From the NCBI GenBank assembly GCA_045598285.1, contig JAZLLU010000022.1, positions 7,366 to 71,365 of the forward strand: a stretch of 64,000 nucleotides of DNA, given 5' to 3'. Every line of letters begins with the position of its first letter. The first letter of the stretch is position 1. The position numbers and the translations under genes are program-made. Of the stretch, positions 41,666 to 49,632 are shown piece by piece. The DNA is from RGIG5612 sp045598285. Lineage in GTDB: Bacteria; Bacillota; Clostridia; Lachnospirales; Lachnospiraceae. The notes under the pieces were generated by a model that worked only from the letters and a program-made list of their open reading frames with translations, did not search any database and had not been told where the DNA came from.

Positions 41666-43741
41666 TCAACGATTCATAAACCTTCTATATAATTTTCTTG
41701 CAAAAAATAGGAAAATAAAGCTTATAACGCATAGAGAAATAAGGGAAAGTACTACCCAGAGTATAATCATAGGGGCGCTTGTCTTAGGAACTGGCTTAAC
41801 TTCGTCATTAACTGGCACATATTTGTTCACTATTTTTCCTAAATCGCAGACATATAGACTAATATCTTGATCAATTTTTTCAACATTTATCAGCAATTTG
41901 TCATCTAAAAGCTGATATCCCTTAGATGTTTCAAGTTCAGTTAGTATATACTTTCCTGGATAAAGTTTTGCAGAAACTACATTTCCATTTAAGTCGCTGG
42001 CCATTTCGCATACTTTCTCACCTTTTTTCGCCCTTAGAACACCATCTGGTGTTTTAATGTCCTTTGCCGCCTTAATTTCAAATCTGGCACCTGTTATTAT
42101 CTTATCGTCTGAACCTACTTTTTTGAACTTTACAATAAACTTTTGGGCTTCATTGTAAAAATCTACCGCACTAGCTTTATCTTCCTTAATTTTGAATTCA
42201 ACTTCTTCAGTATTAAGGCTATAACCTTCTGGTGCTTTCTTTTCCTTAAGATAATATGTCCCAACTGGCATGTTATATTTTATTACGCAAATTCCTCTTT
42301 CATCGGTAACAAGCATATCCTTATCTTTCATTTTAATAAGTTCATGCTTCCAATTATAAATTTCAAATTCGGTACCCGGTTTAGCAATAACCAATTTTGA
42401 GTCATTTGCAATTTTTGTAATTGCCATCTTACCAGTTCTTAATCTGTTTTCTCCCTTAAATGAAACTGTTTTTCCTTGCGTTAAATCTTCCTTACTGATT
42501 TTCCATTCCAGTTCGCAAGCATATCCATCTTTTTCATAGTCCTCAGGAATCTCTATTTCCTTTATTACATAATCATCATACGGAATATTTTTTAAGCTTG
42601 CCTCTCCATTCTTATCAGTAACAATCTCTTCAACAAATTCTCCAGATGCTCCTCTGACCTCAAACTTGCATCCTTCTCCATTTTTAACTGGAACGTCATC
42701 TTCTTCATACTCAGGTTTTTGCAAAGTCTTTTTTATACTTAAATTAAATTTAATTATGTCGTCAGTTGTATTGATTACGGGACATGTAACGGACCCTTCT
42801 ACATCTGTAAGTGTAGCGTTAAAAGTTTCATCACTAATATTAAAGCCCTTTGCCGCCTTTGTTTCTTTAATATAATATTTTCCTTCTGGAAGATTGTTCC
42901 AAACAATTTCTCCATCACCGTTTATTTTTTTCGTTCCATCGTCGCCTAAGGTTTGTCCAGTTGAAACCTTCTTTTTTGAAATTGCCTCATTTGCTTTATA
43001 AACAACGCTTGATTCAAATCCTCCGTAAATAGCCTCTGCAGCATAAAGCGTATATTCTGCTCCTTCTACGCTTGCACCCGCTCTTTTAATTGTTCCTTTC
43101 TCACTATCTCGTTTATTAAGAGTGATTGATCCTGTTGGAACAGTTAGTTTTGCACTAATCATTCCTATAATATCCTGATTAACGCTTTGGCCTCCTATTA
43201 AACATGCTTCGTACTCAAGATATTTAGGAAGTGGCTTTTTCATCATTGCATCATAAACAGTTTGGAAAACTGTGTGTGCTTGACCAGTATTAGAAAATCC
43301 GTATGTGTCTTTCGAATGGATATAACTTACGATTGCATGGGTAATTAAGTATTGATTCGATTCGCTTAACCCTAAAGCCTTAACCGTTGCGTCATATAAA
43401 AATACGCTAGCAGGTCCTCCGTAGCCTCTATACAGTGCTTTTATTAAGTTTTCATCAGTGCCATTGATAATAGTCGCTGTGCGTGTTCCTCCTGACGGTG
43501 CAGGAAACGATGAATTACCGCAATAAGAATATACGCCATCAATCCAAAAAAGCGGCGTTCCCCAAGAAATTCCTGATACTGCCCATGAATCGGGATACAA
43601 AAAAATAGTACCTACCGATAGATTTACATTCTTCTCTTTTGCTTGGCTTTTGGTTGGCATAGCAATAAAAATACTCATAAAGCATATAAATGTTGCAAGA
43701 AGTATTATGCCAATTTTTTTTATTATGTTTACTGTTTTCAT
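41666..43741 (-). CDS. Cell-wall-anchored SpaA/Cna-B pilin-like surface protein
   Basis: About 691 residues. A signal peptide (IGIILLATFICFMSIFIAMPTKSQA) leads a thioester-domain-like region (YSYCGNSSFPAPSGG, LYRGYGGPASVF, QYLITHAIVSYIHSKD), then about four Cna-B/SpaA repeats beginning near GSITLNKRD, FNLSIKKTLQ, MAITKIAND and FIVKFKKVGSDD, many with the E of an isopeptide (YYIKETKAAKGF, YYLKEKKAPEGY). The end is VPKTSAP, a hydrophobic helix and RRFMNR, a sortase-like signal with TS in place of TG. The ATG at 43741 is preferred; an in-frame TTG at 43786 lies in the ispF terminator. Confidence 0.85.
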   Translation of the reverse strand: MKTVNIIKKIGIILLATFICFMSIFIAMPTKSQAKEKNVNLSVGTIFLYPDSWAVSGISWGTPLFWIDGVYSYCGNSSFPAPSGGTRTATIINGTDENLIKALYRGYGGPASVFLYDATVKALGLSESNQYLITHAIVSYIHSKDTYGFSNTGQAHTVFQTVYDAMMKKPLPKYLEYEACLIGGQSVNQDIIGMISAKLTVPTGSITLNKRDSEKGTIKRAGASVEGAEYTLYAAEAIYGGFESSVVYKANEAISKKKVSTGQTLGDDGTKKINGDGEIVWNNLPEGKYYIKETKAAKGFNISDETFNATLTDVEGSVTCPVINTTDDIIKFNLSIKKTLQKPEYEEDDVPVKNGEGCKFEVRGASGEFVEEIVTDKNGEASLKNIPYDDYVIKEIEIPEDYEKDGYACELEWKISKEDLTQGKTVSFKGENRLRTGKMAITKIANDSKLVIAKPGTEFEIYNWKHELIKMKDKDMLVTDERGICVIKYNMPVGTYYLKEKKAPEGYSLNTEEVEFKIKEDKASAVDFYNEAQKFIVKFKKVGSDDKIITGARFEIKAAKDIKTPDGVLRAKKGEKVCEMASDLNGNVVSAKLYPGKYILTELETSKGYQLLDDKLLINVEKIDQDISLYVCDLGKIVNKYVPVNDEVKPVPKTSAPMIILWVVLSLISLCVISFIFLFFARKLYRRFMNR

Positions 43742-43771
43742 TGTGGTCGGTATGACCGGACTAAAAAAGAC

Positions 43772-43803
43772 AAAAAAGCGACACAAATAATGCGTCGCTT
43801 TTT
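43772..43803 (-). terminator. Terminator of ispF
   Basis: AAAAAGCGACGC and GTGTCGCTTTTTT form the stem around ATTATTT on the minus strand, directly after the ispF stop codon. Confidence 0.75.
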
Positions 43804-43824
43804 AGTAAAATTGATTATATCACT

Positions 43825-44313
43825 TTAACAAAATTTTTCAATTGGTTTTTTTATTAAGACTATGGCGCTTGCTGCTATTCCTTTACCTTTTCCAGTAAAT
43901 CCTAATCCTTCTTCTGTTGTAGCTTTAACACTAACTTGATCTAATGTAAGATTAGTTGCCAAAGAAATTTTGCCTCTCATTTCAGTTATATAAGGACTAA
44001 GTTTTGGCGCCTGGGCAATTATTGTTGAATCGATATTAACGATCTCATATCCGCTATTTCTTATAACAGATGCAACCGCCCCTAACAATTCAAGAGAGTT
44101 TGCGCCTTTATATTTCTCATCTGTATCAGGGAAAAGTTTTCCAATATCGCCTAAAGCTGCAGCTCCTAAAAGTGCATCCATAATAGCATGCAACAAAACA
44201 TCTGCATCTGAATGTCCATCGAGGCCTTTCTTAAATGGAATTTCAACGCCACCTAAGATAAGTTTTCTTCCCTTTATTAACTTATGTACATCATATCCTT
44301 GTCCTATTCTCAT
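43825..44313 (-). CDS. ispF: 2-C-methyl-D-erythritol 2,4-cyclodiphosphate synthase
   Basis: 162 residues, normal length. Starts MRIGQGYDVHKL with the zinc ligands of DVH; LGGVEIPFKKGLDGHSDADVLLHAIMDALLGAAALGDIGKLFPDTD and KATTEEGLGFTGKGKGIAASAIV are diagnostic. It catalyses the fifth step of the MEP isoprenoid pathway, forming the cyclodiphosphate from the CDP derivative. Monocistronic. Confidence 0.96.
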   Translation of the reverse strand: MRIGQGYDVHKLIKGRKLILGGVEIPFKKGLDGHSDADVLLHAIMDALLGAAALGDIGKLFPDTDEKYKGANSLELLGAVASVIRNSGYEIVNIDSTIIAQAPKLSPYITEMRGKISLATNLTLDQVSVKATTEEGLGFTGKGKGIAASAIVLIKKPIEKFC

Positions 44314-44427
44314 AATGATATTATATATTTTTAATAGCCTTTTGCAAATTAAAGATTTTCAAAGGTGTTGTAGTGATATATTAAGTAATATATAATAATT
44401 CAAAACAAACTATTAAAGGTGTGAAAT

Positions 44428-45429
44428 ATGAAAAAAATTCTTGTTATCGGAACTGGTGGCACTATAGCCTCAAAGCAAACAGAAAGTGGCCTTGCACCTT
44501 CTCTAAGTGCTAAAGACCTGCTTGATGCAATTCCATACGCTGCATCAATATGCGAAATGGAATGTGTGCAAGCCTTTTCGCTTGACAGCACTAATGTTCG
44601 TCCAGGTCATTGGCTTATTATCGCAAATATTATTAATAATAATTATGATAAATATGACGGTTTTGTAATTACACATGGCACAGACACCCTCGCATACACT
44701 GCGGCAGGACTTAGTTATATTATTACAAATAGTCCAAAACCTATTGTACTTACTGGAGCTCAAAAACCTATGGATGAAGATATAACTGATGCAAAGCAAA
44801 ATTTAATGGATGCTCTTTCTTATGCATGTGACGATGGCAGCCATAATGTATGTGTTGTATTTAATGGAAATGCTATCGCCGGAACAAGAGCAAGAAAAAA
44901 TTATTCAAAAAACTTTGCTGCTTTTGTAAGTATAAATTTCCCTAATTTAGCACAAGTTCAAGATCACAAAATAATTAGATATTTTCCTGACAATATATGT
45001 GGTGATATGCATTATTATGATTACATCAACCCAAATGTCGGGCTTATTAAATTAACTCCTGGAATGGATAACAATCTTATGCGTTATGCACTTAGTCACT
45101 ATGACGGACTTGTTATTGAAAGTTTTGGTGTTGGCGGACTTCCTGAATACTCTGACTATTTTAATCAAGTAAAAGAAGCCGGAGACAATGGCAAACTTAT
45201 TGTTATGACAACCCAGGTTCCAAATGAAGGAAGTGACCTTTCAGTTTATAAAGTTGGTGCCATTGTAAAAAATAATCTTAAGATATTAGAAGCACATGAT
45301 ATGACTTCCGAAGCAGCCCTTTCAAAACTTATGTGGGTGCTCGGTCAAACTAATGACTTTGAAAAAGCCAAAGAATTATTTTATAGCCAAGTTAATCACG
45401 ATATACTCTGCGGAGAAATTAAAGATTAA
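44428..45429 (+). CDS. L-asparaginase (type I-like, cytosolic)
   Basis: 333 residues. Both catalytic threonines are in their motifs: TGGTIASKQTESG near the start and VITHGTDTLAYTA near residue 85, with a Lys in GAQKPMDEDITDAKQN. No signal peptide, so it is cytosolic like AnsA, hydrolysing asparagine to aspartate and ammonia. AAAGG precedes the ATG. Its 3' end overlaps the convergent TauE-like gene by 11 bp. Confidence 0.92.
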   Translation: MKKILVIGTGGTIASKQTESGLAPSLSAKDLLDAIPYAASICEMECVQAFSLDSTNVRPGHWLIIANIINNNYDKYDGFVITHGTDTLAYTAAGLSYIITNSPKPIVLTGAQKPMDEDITDAKQNLMDALSYACDDGSHNVCVVFNGNAIAGTRARKNYSKNFAAFVSINFPNLAQVQDHKIIRYFPDNICGDMHYYDYINPNVGLIKLTPGMDNNLMRYALSHYDGLVIESFGVGGLPEYSDYFNQVKEAGDNGKLIVMTTQVPNEGSDLSVYKVGAIVKNNLKILEAHDMTSEAALSKLMWVLGQTNDFEKAKELFYSQVNHDILCGEIKD

Positions 45430-45796
45430 GTAAGATCATTAATATACCAGAAACAAAAAGGAAAATCGTTACAACAAACCTTACTATTTTTTCTGGCAGA
45501 ATGTTGCAAATCTTCATTCCACCAAAAAGTCCGATTAACATGAACGGAAAAAGTATTGCTGTTCTTTTTAGTATTCCGACGGTTATTATTCCAATACATG
45601 AATAAACAATTATTCTAAAAACATTTTCGATTAAAAAAAGTGCACTAATATTCGCCTTAAATTCTTCTAAAGAACTCGTTGTCTTCTTTACATATGCCGC
45701 AAGAAATGTTCCTATTCCAAAAAGTCCCGTTAGCACACCTGATACTATTCCTATTACACAATAAGCGACTAGCGCCGCCAATATCCAAAGCCACAT
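45419..45796 (-). CDS. Half-length TauE/SafE-type membrane protein
   Basis: 125 residues with about four hydrophobic segments. GIVSGVLTGLFGIGTFLAAYVKK and KANISALFLIENVFRIIVY match the second half of TauE/SafE permeases, which are usually about 250 residues with two similar halves. No coding remnant of the first half is seen upstream. Either a natural half-size protein that dimerises or a decayed gene. The usual Gly of the GGG(T/S) motif is partly replaced (FGIGTF). Confidence 0.6.
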   Translation of the reverse strand: MWLWILAALVAYCVIGIVSGVLTGLFGIGTFLAAYVKKTTSSLEEFKANISALFLIENVFRIIVYSCIGIITVGILKRTAILFPFMLIGLFGGMKICNILPEKIVRFVVTIFLFVSGILMILLNL

Positions 45797-45881
45797 AACT
45801 TACACATTATAATCTTCTATTTCCAATTGTGCAAAAAGTATATAATGCATCAATGAAAATATTCAGACAACTTTTATTTTA

Positions 45882-46260
45882 ACAACCCTGAATTTATATA
45901 GCTCGCGAAGCTGACGTCGCTAGCGCTGTGTATGGGCGCGCGACGTCCTTCGCTACTTGCGGTGGCTAACTTTGACCAACAGTACATGTTCTTTCGAGTG
46001 CCACCTTAGTTTATTTACTCTTCCACAAATAGGCTTGCTGTGGAAGAGTAATTTTTATTTAAGGAAAAGGCCAAATTACTCTTCCAAAGAAGACCATTAA
46101 TCTGGAAGAGTAAATATTTTAAAAAAAATAGAAAAAGTTACTCTTCCAGAAAGGAGGTTAGTTGTAGAAGAGTAATTTTAGGAAAATTTATTGATAAAAT
46201 TACTCTTCCTTATGAGTTACTTTCATGGAAGAGTAAAATGCACTTAAGTGCTTCACCGCC
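45882..46260. repeat. Composite hairpin element D with a 4 x 62-bp array
   Basis: Element D occupies most of the 530-bp gap between the TauE-like and ASCH genes. It starts CCTGAATTTATATAGCTC, then a GC-rich hairpin (45905-45953), a GGTGGC/GCCACC hairpin (45961-46005) and four ACTCTTCC...GGAAGAGT units at 46017, 46078, 46140 and 46202. From the first hairpin to the end of the array it is almost identical to 23677-24006 of element B. The right module is missing; sequence after 46240 diverges (a TGCACTTAAGTGC palindrome follows). Confidence 0.75.
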
Positions 46261-46329
46261 TTCACGAGCAAGCAGCCCTACAAATACTGATTTATCACAG
46301 CAATCAAATTGCCGTTTACCGTAATATTA

Positions 46330-46755
46330 TTAGCAATGGTAAACTACTTCAAATTCTTCGCACACAACTTTTGAGTGTTCGTTGAATTTTTTATTAATTG
46401 ACGTAAGCTCATCTGTTAAAAAATTAATATGAACGTCTCTCCAATATTCTAAAGACATATCTCCCTCGCCTTCCTTGAAGGCATGTTCTTTTGAAACTTG
46501 ATTAAATTCTGTTACATAGATTTTCGTAGTTTTTATTATGCATACTGCTTCTTCTTGTGAGTTTAAGATAACGCTATAATCGCCTACTTTAGGTAAAGGC
46601 ACATCATTATTTATGTATAAATCATATGCTGAACATGTTGCAGTTTTAATACCTTTAATAACTAGGCTTGCCAATTTATCAGGTGCCTCACTAAACGCCC
46701 ACGCTTCGTAAGTTCCTTTTAAGCCTGATTTTTCCCATAATTCTTCTGCTTTCAT
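46330..46755 (-). CDS. ASCH-domain protein
   Basis: 141 residues. The PUA-like ASCH fold is suggested by EAWAFSEAPDKLASLVIKGIKTATCSAYDLY, PKVGDYSVILNSQEEAVCIIKTTKIYV and EGDMSLEYWRDVHINFL, the usual order. ASCH proteins are small and often RNA-related; a bacterial member cleaves N4-acetylcytidine. The specific role here is unknown. Monocistronic, between element D and the tRNA pair. Confidence 0.82.
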   Translation of the reverse strand: MKAEELWEKSGLKGTYEAWAFSEAPDKLASLVIKGIKTATCSAYDLYINNDVPLPKVGDYSVILNSQEEAVCIIKTTKIYVTEFNQVSKEHAFKEGEGDMSLEYWRDVHINFLTDELTSINKKFNEHSKVVCEEFEVVYHC

Positions 46756-46790
46756 TCACTTCCTCTTTTTATTATTCATATTCGAAATTG

Positions 46791-46826
46791 AAAAAAGAGT
46801 TGACACAAATGTATCAACTCTTTTTT
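46791..46826 (-). terminator. Terminator after tRNA-Met
   Basis: AAAAAAGAGTTGA and TCAACTCTTTTTT form a 13-bp stem with a short loop and a T-tract on the minus strand. Confidence 0.85.
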
Positions 46827-46828
46827 AG

Positions 46829-46902
46829 TAGCGAGAGGGGGATTTGAACCCTCGACACCGCGGGTATGAACCGCGTGCTCTAGCCAACTGAGCTATCTCG
46901 CC
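46829..46902 (-). tRNA. tRNA-Met (anticodon CAT)
   Basis: 74 nt. Acceptor GGCGAGA/TCTCGCT (one G-T pair) with discriminator A, D-arm AGCTCAGTTGG, anticodon stem CGCGG/CCGCG with loop TTCATAC, T-arm GAGGGTTCAAATCCCCC. An elongator Met is likely; CAT anticodons modified to read Ile cannot be excluded by eye. Confidence 0.9.
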
Positions 46903-46903
46903 G

Positions 46904-46976
46904 TGGGACCTACAGGGCTCGAACCTGTGACCCCCTGCTTGTAAGGCAGGTGCTCTCCCAGCTGAGCTAAGATCCC
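46904..46976 (-). tRNA. tRNA-Val (anticodon TAC)
   Basis: 73 nt. Acceptor GGGATCT/AGGTCCC with discriminator A, D-arm AGCTCAGCTGGGAGAGC, anticodon stem CCTGC/GCAGG with loop CTTACAA, T-arm ACAGGTTCGAGCCCTGT. It lies one base upstream of tRNA-Met, forming a two-tRNA transcript. Confidence 0.93.
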
Positions 46977-47043
46977 AAATGCGCATTTCGAACGCGCCCC
47001 GTTAGTATAATAAAATACTGATGCATTGTCAACAATTTGTCTA

Positions 47044-47784
47044 TTAATTTGGATATTTTTTCATTCCTGATATTTTGTGAAGGCTTCTTTTATGCATACG
47101 CTCAATCTTTTCAATTATTTCTGGTGCAACGCCTGATTCACTTCCATTTTCTAACGAATTTAAGTACTTATCTAAATCTGAATACAAAATTCCCATTTCG
47201 CCTTCATCGGTTTGGCCTTCTTCTAAACCTGCTGATGGAGCCTTTGTTCTAATATTTAATGGAGCATCTAAAAATTCTAAGAATTCATACACCTCACCTA
47301 CTGTCAAGTCTGCAATAGGATTAAAGTCTGCTCCGCCATCTCCGTATTTTGTATAATAACCAACATAAAGTTCGTCTTTATTTCCAGTTCCTGCAACCAA
47401 TCTATTTTCGGTTTGCCCTATCGCATAAAGAGTTGTCATTCGAAGACGCGGATTTATATTCTTGACGGCATCAGAAGAAAGATCCATATCTATTCCTTCT
47501 AGCAAAGCTTTTCTAGTATCCGTCAAATCCACATTTCTAGTTTCTATATCAAACTGCTTTGCAACTTCCATTGCGTCAAAAGTATCTTCTCCAAAATTTC
47601 TAGCAGATGCGCAAGGCATAATTACACCAACTGTATTTTCGCATGCTTTCTTACATAAGATTCCTACAAGTGCAGAATCTTTTCCTCCAGAATTACCGTA
47701 AATAATTCCTGATGCATTCGCATCATTTATTAAATTCTTTATCCAATTTACTCTTTTTTCTAGTTCTTCTTTGTAATCTCTCAT
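47044..47784 (-). CDS. nadE: Ammonia-dependent NAD+ synthetase
   Basis: 246 residues. The PP-loop reads YGNSGGKDSALVG, slightly varied from SGGxDS. TDTRKALLEG, GTGNKDELYVGYYTKYGDGGADFNPIADL and the C-terminal KRSLHKISGMKKYP are as in NadE. It lacks a nitrilase-type glutaminase domain, so ammonia is the nitrogen donor. It completes NAD synthesis from deamido-NAD. Its own terminator-bearing neighbour (pta) lies upstream. Confidence 0.94.
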   Translation of the reverse strand: MRDYKEELEKRVNWIKNLINDANASGIIYGNSGGKDSALVGILCKKACENTVGVIMPCASARNFGEDTFDAMEVAKQFDIETRNVDLTDTRKALLEGIDMDLSSDAVKNINPRLRMTTLYAIGQTENRLVAGTGNKDELYVGYYTKYGDGGADFNPIADLTVGEVYEFLEFLDAPLNIRTKAPSAGLEEGQTDEGEMGILYSDLDKYLNSLENGSESGVAPEIIEKIERMHKRSLHKISGMKKYPN

Positions 47785-47787
47785 AAT

Positions 47788-47823
47788 TAAAAATGAAGGG
47801 GCTCATGTTTCGAGCCCCTTTTC
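47788..47823 (-). terminator. Terminator of the pta transcript
   Basis: AAGGGGCTC and GAGCCCCTT form a perfect 9-bp stem, followed on the minus strand by CATTTTTAATT, between the pta stop and nadE. Confidence 0.8.
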
Positions 47824-47838
47824 ATTATCTAAAAATTA

Positions 47839-48837
47839 TTATTCATTAGCTGCACGAACTACACACATTGCAATATTTCCAACTAACTCCGAAACAGGGG
47901 CCGAACGTGAGCAGTCAGAAGCAATCTTCTTGAATCCTTGAAGGAATGGTCCTGGTGCATCTGCTTTTGCAAATTGCTGAACTAATTTAACACCAATATT
48001 TCCAACGTTGATATCTGGCCAAATAATGATATTAGCTTTTCCGGCAACTTCACTTTCTCTTTTAACTTTTTTAGCTGCAACCTTAGGATCAATTGCTGCA
48101 TCAAGTTGGAATTCACCGTCAATTTTAAGGTCAGGTCTTCTTTCGTTAGCGATTCTTACGCTCTCTCTAACATCGTCAACCATCTCATGTTCCATACTTC
48201 CATCTGTAGAGAATGAAAGCATAGCGCATCTAGGCTCCCAACCTAATAAACCTTTAACTGTCTCACATGCTGAGATAGCAATTGAAGCTCTTTCAGCTGC
48301 AGTAGGTTTTGTACAAACAGCACTGTCACCGAATAATAAGTATTGTCCTTCACTTCCTTCAAAGCCAGGAATAACAAAAAGGCCTGTTGATGAAGCTGTG
48401 TCAATTCCATCCTTAAGTCCGATTATTGTGCTTGCACCTAAGATAACTTCACCTGTTGTATGTGTAAGGCCTGCGAAAGTAACATCATACTCGCCTACGC
48501 ATTGAAGAATCATTGCTGTATACATAGGGTCTTTACTCTTTCTTGTAAGAGATTTAAGACTAAGCATATCTGAATATTCAGCAATATATTTTTCAAATGC
48601 TGCTGCCTTTTTTTCTTCATCATTGTTATCGAATATTTCCATTCCAGAAATATCTACGCCAAATTGGTCTGCAGCTGCCTTAATTTCAGCAGGATCACCA
48701 ACTAAAGTAGCTTTGCAAAATCCTTGTGTAACAGACTCATAAGCAGCCTGAAGCATTTTTTCTTCAGTTGCTTCTGGAAAAGCTACTCTTTGAGGATTAG
48801 CTTTAGCTTTTTCGAAAATCATTTCCATTAAATCCAT
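47839..48837 (-). CDS. pta: Phosphate acetyltransferase
   Basis: 332 residues, the short single-domain Pta. Typical stretches: RVAFPEATEEKMLQAAYESVTQGF, GEVILGASTIIGLKDGIDTASS, VCTKPTAAERASIAISACETVKGL and ANIIIWPDINVGNIGVKLVQQFA. It converts acetyl-CoA to acetyl phosphate for ATP formation by acetate kinase, which is not in the window. As the phloroglucinol route ends in acetyl-CoA, this is the expected energy-conserving exit. It follows an acyl carrier protein gene with a hairpin between. Confidence 0.92.
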   Translation of the reverse strand: MDLMEMIFEKAKANPQRVAFPEATEEKMLQAAYESVTQGFCKATLVGDPAEIKAAADQFGVDISGMEIFDNNDEEKKAAAFEKYIAEYSDMLSLKSLTRKSKDPMYTAMILQCVGEYDVTFAGLTHTTGEVILGASTIIGLKDGIDTASSTGLFVIPGFEGSEGQYLLFGDSAVCTKPTAAERASIAISACETVKGLLGWEPRCAMLSFSTDGSMEHEMVDDVRESVRIANERRPDLKIDGEFQLDAAIDPKVAAKKVKRESEVAGKANIIIWPDINVGNIGVKLVQQFAKADAPGPFLQGFKKIASDCSRSAPVSELVGNIAMCVVRAANE

Positions 48838-48864
48838 AATAATTGTCTCCTAATAAGAAATATA

Positions 48865-48890
48865 GCCACTCCCACGTTAATGGGAGTGGC
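48865..48890 (-). other. Hairpin between the ACP gene and pta
   Basis: GCCACTCCCA and TGGGAGTGGC form a perfect 10-bp stem with a 6-base loop and no U-tract. It may set relative expression or protect the upstream mRNA. Confidence 0.6.
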
Positions 48891-48904
48891 CACGCGTTTA
48901 ATAA

Positions 48905-49153
48905 TTATTCTTCGCAAAGTTCTGCAATATAATCAGCAGCGTCAGCAAATGTAGCTTTTCTGTTGAATTCCATATAAGGAACTTCTACATCATACTCATC
49001 TTCAAGTGCTGTTGTAAACTGTACGATATTAGCAGATTTGCACTGTAAATCTTCTTTGAAGCGAGTCTCTGGTCCTAATGTGCTAGGGTCAAGACCGAAC
49101 ATCTTTACAGCTTTTTCAATTAGTAAATTAATAACTTCTTGTTTGAACTCCAT
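48905..49153 (-). CDS. Acyl carrier protein-like protein with variant prosthetic-group motif
   Basis: 82 residues of the ACP fold: VINLLIEKAVKMFGLDPSTLGPETRFKEDL, then Ser40 and a second helix ending EDEYDVEVPYMEFNRKATFADAADYI. The usual DSL around the phosphopantetheine Ser is KSAN here (Lys39-Ser40-Ala41-Asn42). It lies between a cupin gene and pta, not in a fatty-acid cluster, so it is probably a specialised carrier. Carrier activity needs the Ser to be accepted by a phosphopantetheinyl transferase. GAAAGGAG precedes the ATG. Confidence 0.8.
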   Translation of the reverse strand: MEFKQEVINLLIEKAVKMFGLDPSTLGPETRFKEDLQCKSANIVQFTTALEDEYDVEVPYMEFNRKATFADAADYIAELCEE

Positions 49154-49179
49154 GAATTGGGTTCTCCTTTCGTGCTAAT

Positions 49180-49536
49180 TTATTTTGCTGGTGGTAAAAG
49201 AACTACTAACATCTGTGCTGTGTCAGGACCGATGTTTGTAACGCATTTAGGTGAACCAGCTGCAATATGAACGCTGTCACCAGCTTCAAGAACTGTTTCA
49301 ACACCATCTTCACCTTTGAACTTCATTGTTCCGTGAAGAATGTAATAAATTGATTCTGATTGGTTAGAAGCGAACTCTGTGCCGCCACCTGCTGGAAGGA
49401 AATGTGTTAAACCATTAATAAGTTGTCCTCCATCAACATCAGCTGGATCATGAAGTCTTGTGCATTTGCACTCATTATGACCTGGAGCTGTGTAGGTATA
49501 ATAACCATCTTTTTTTGTGATTTTGTAACCAGCCAT
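49180..49536 (-). CDS. Cupin-domain protein
   Basis: 118 residues from the ATG at 49536 (AGGAGG 7 bases upstream); longer in-frame starts lack a ribosome site. A single cupin barrel: HFLPAGGGTEFASNQSESIYYILHG and LEAGDSVHIAAGSPKCVTNIG. The classical His pair of cupin motif 1 is replaced (GGTEFASNQSE), so metal binding is doubtful. Same strand as the ACP-like gene 26 bp downstream, and probably co-transcribed with pta. Function unknown. Confidence 0.78.
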   Translation of the reverse strand: MAGYKITKKDGYYTYTAPGHNECKCTRLHDPADVDGGQLINGLTHFLPAGGGTEFASNQSESIYYILHGTMKFKGEDGVETVLEAGDSVHIAAGSPKCVTNIGPDTAQMLVVLLPPAK

Positions 49537-49632
49537 TTTAAAAATCCTCCTATAAAACTTAAAAATTAAACGTTTAATTAGTTCTTGCGAACTGCATTTA
49601 AGTATAGCACATTCTATACTAATATACAAAGG

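Noticed and set aside
43742..43786. TTG start extending the surface protein
   Set aside because: It lies inside the ispF terminator stem and would place 15 extra residues before a good signal peptide.
48008..48505. 165-codon open frame opposite pta
   Set aside because: No start signal and no family resemblance; pta is fully supported on the other strand.
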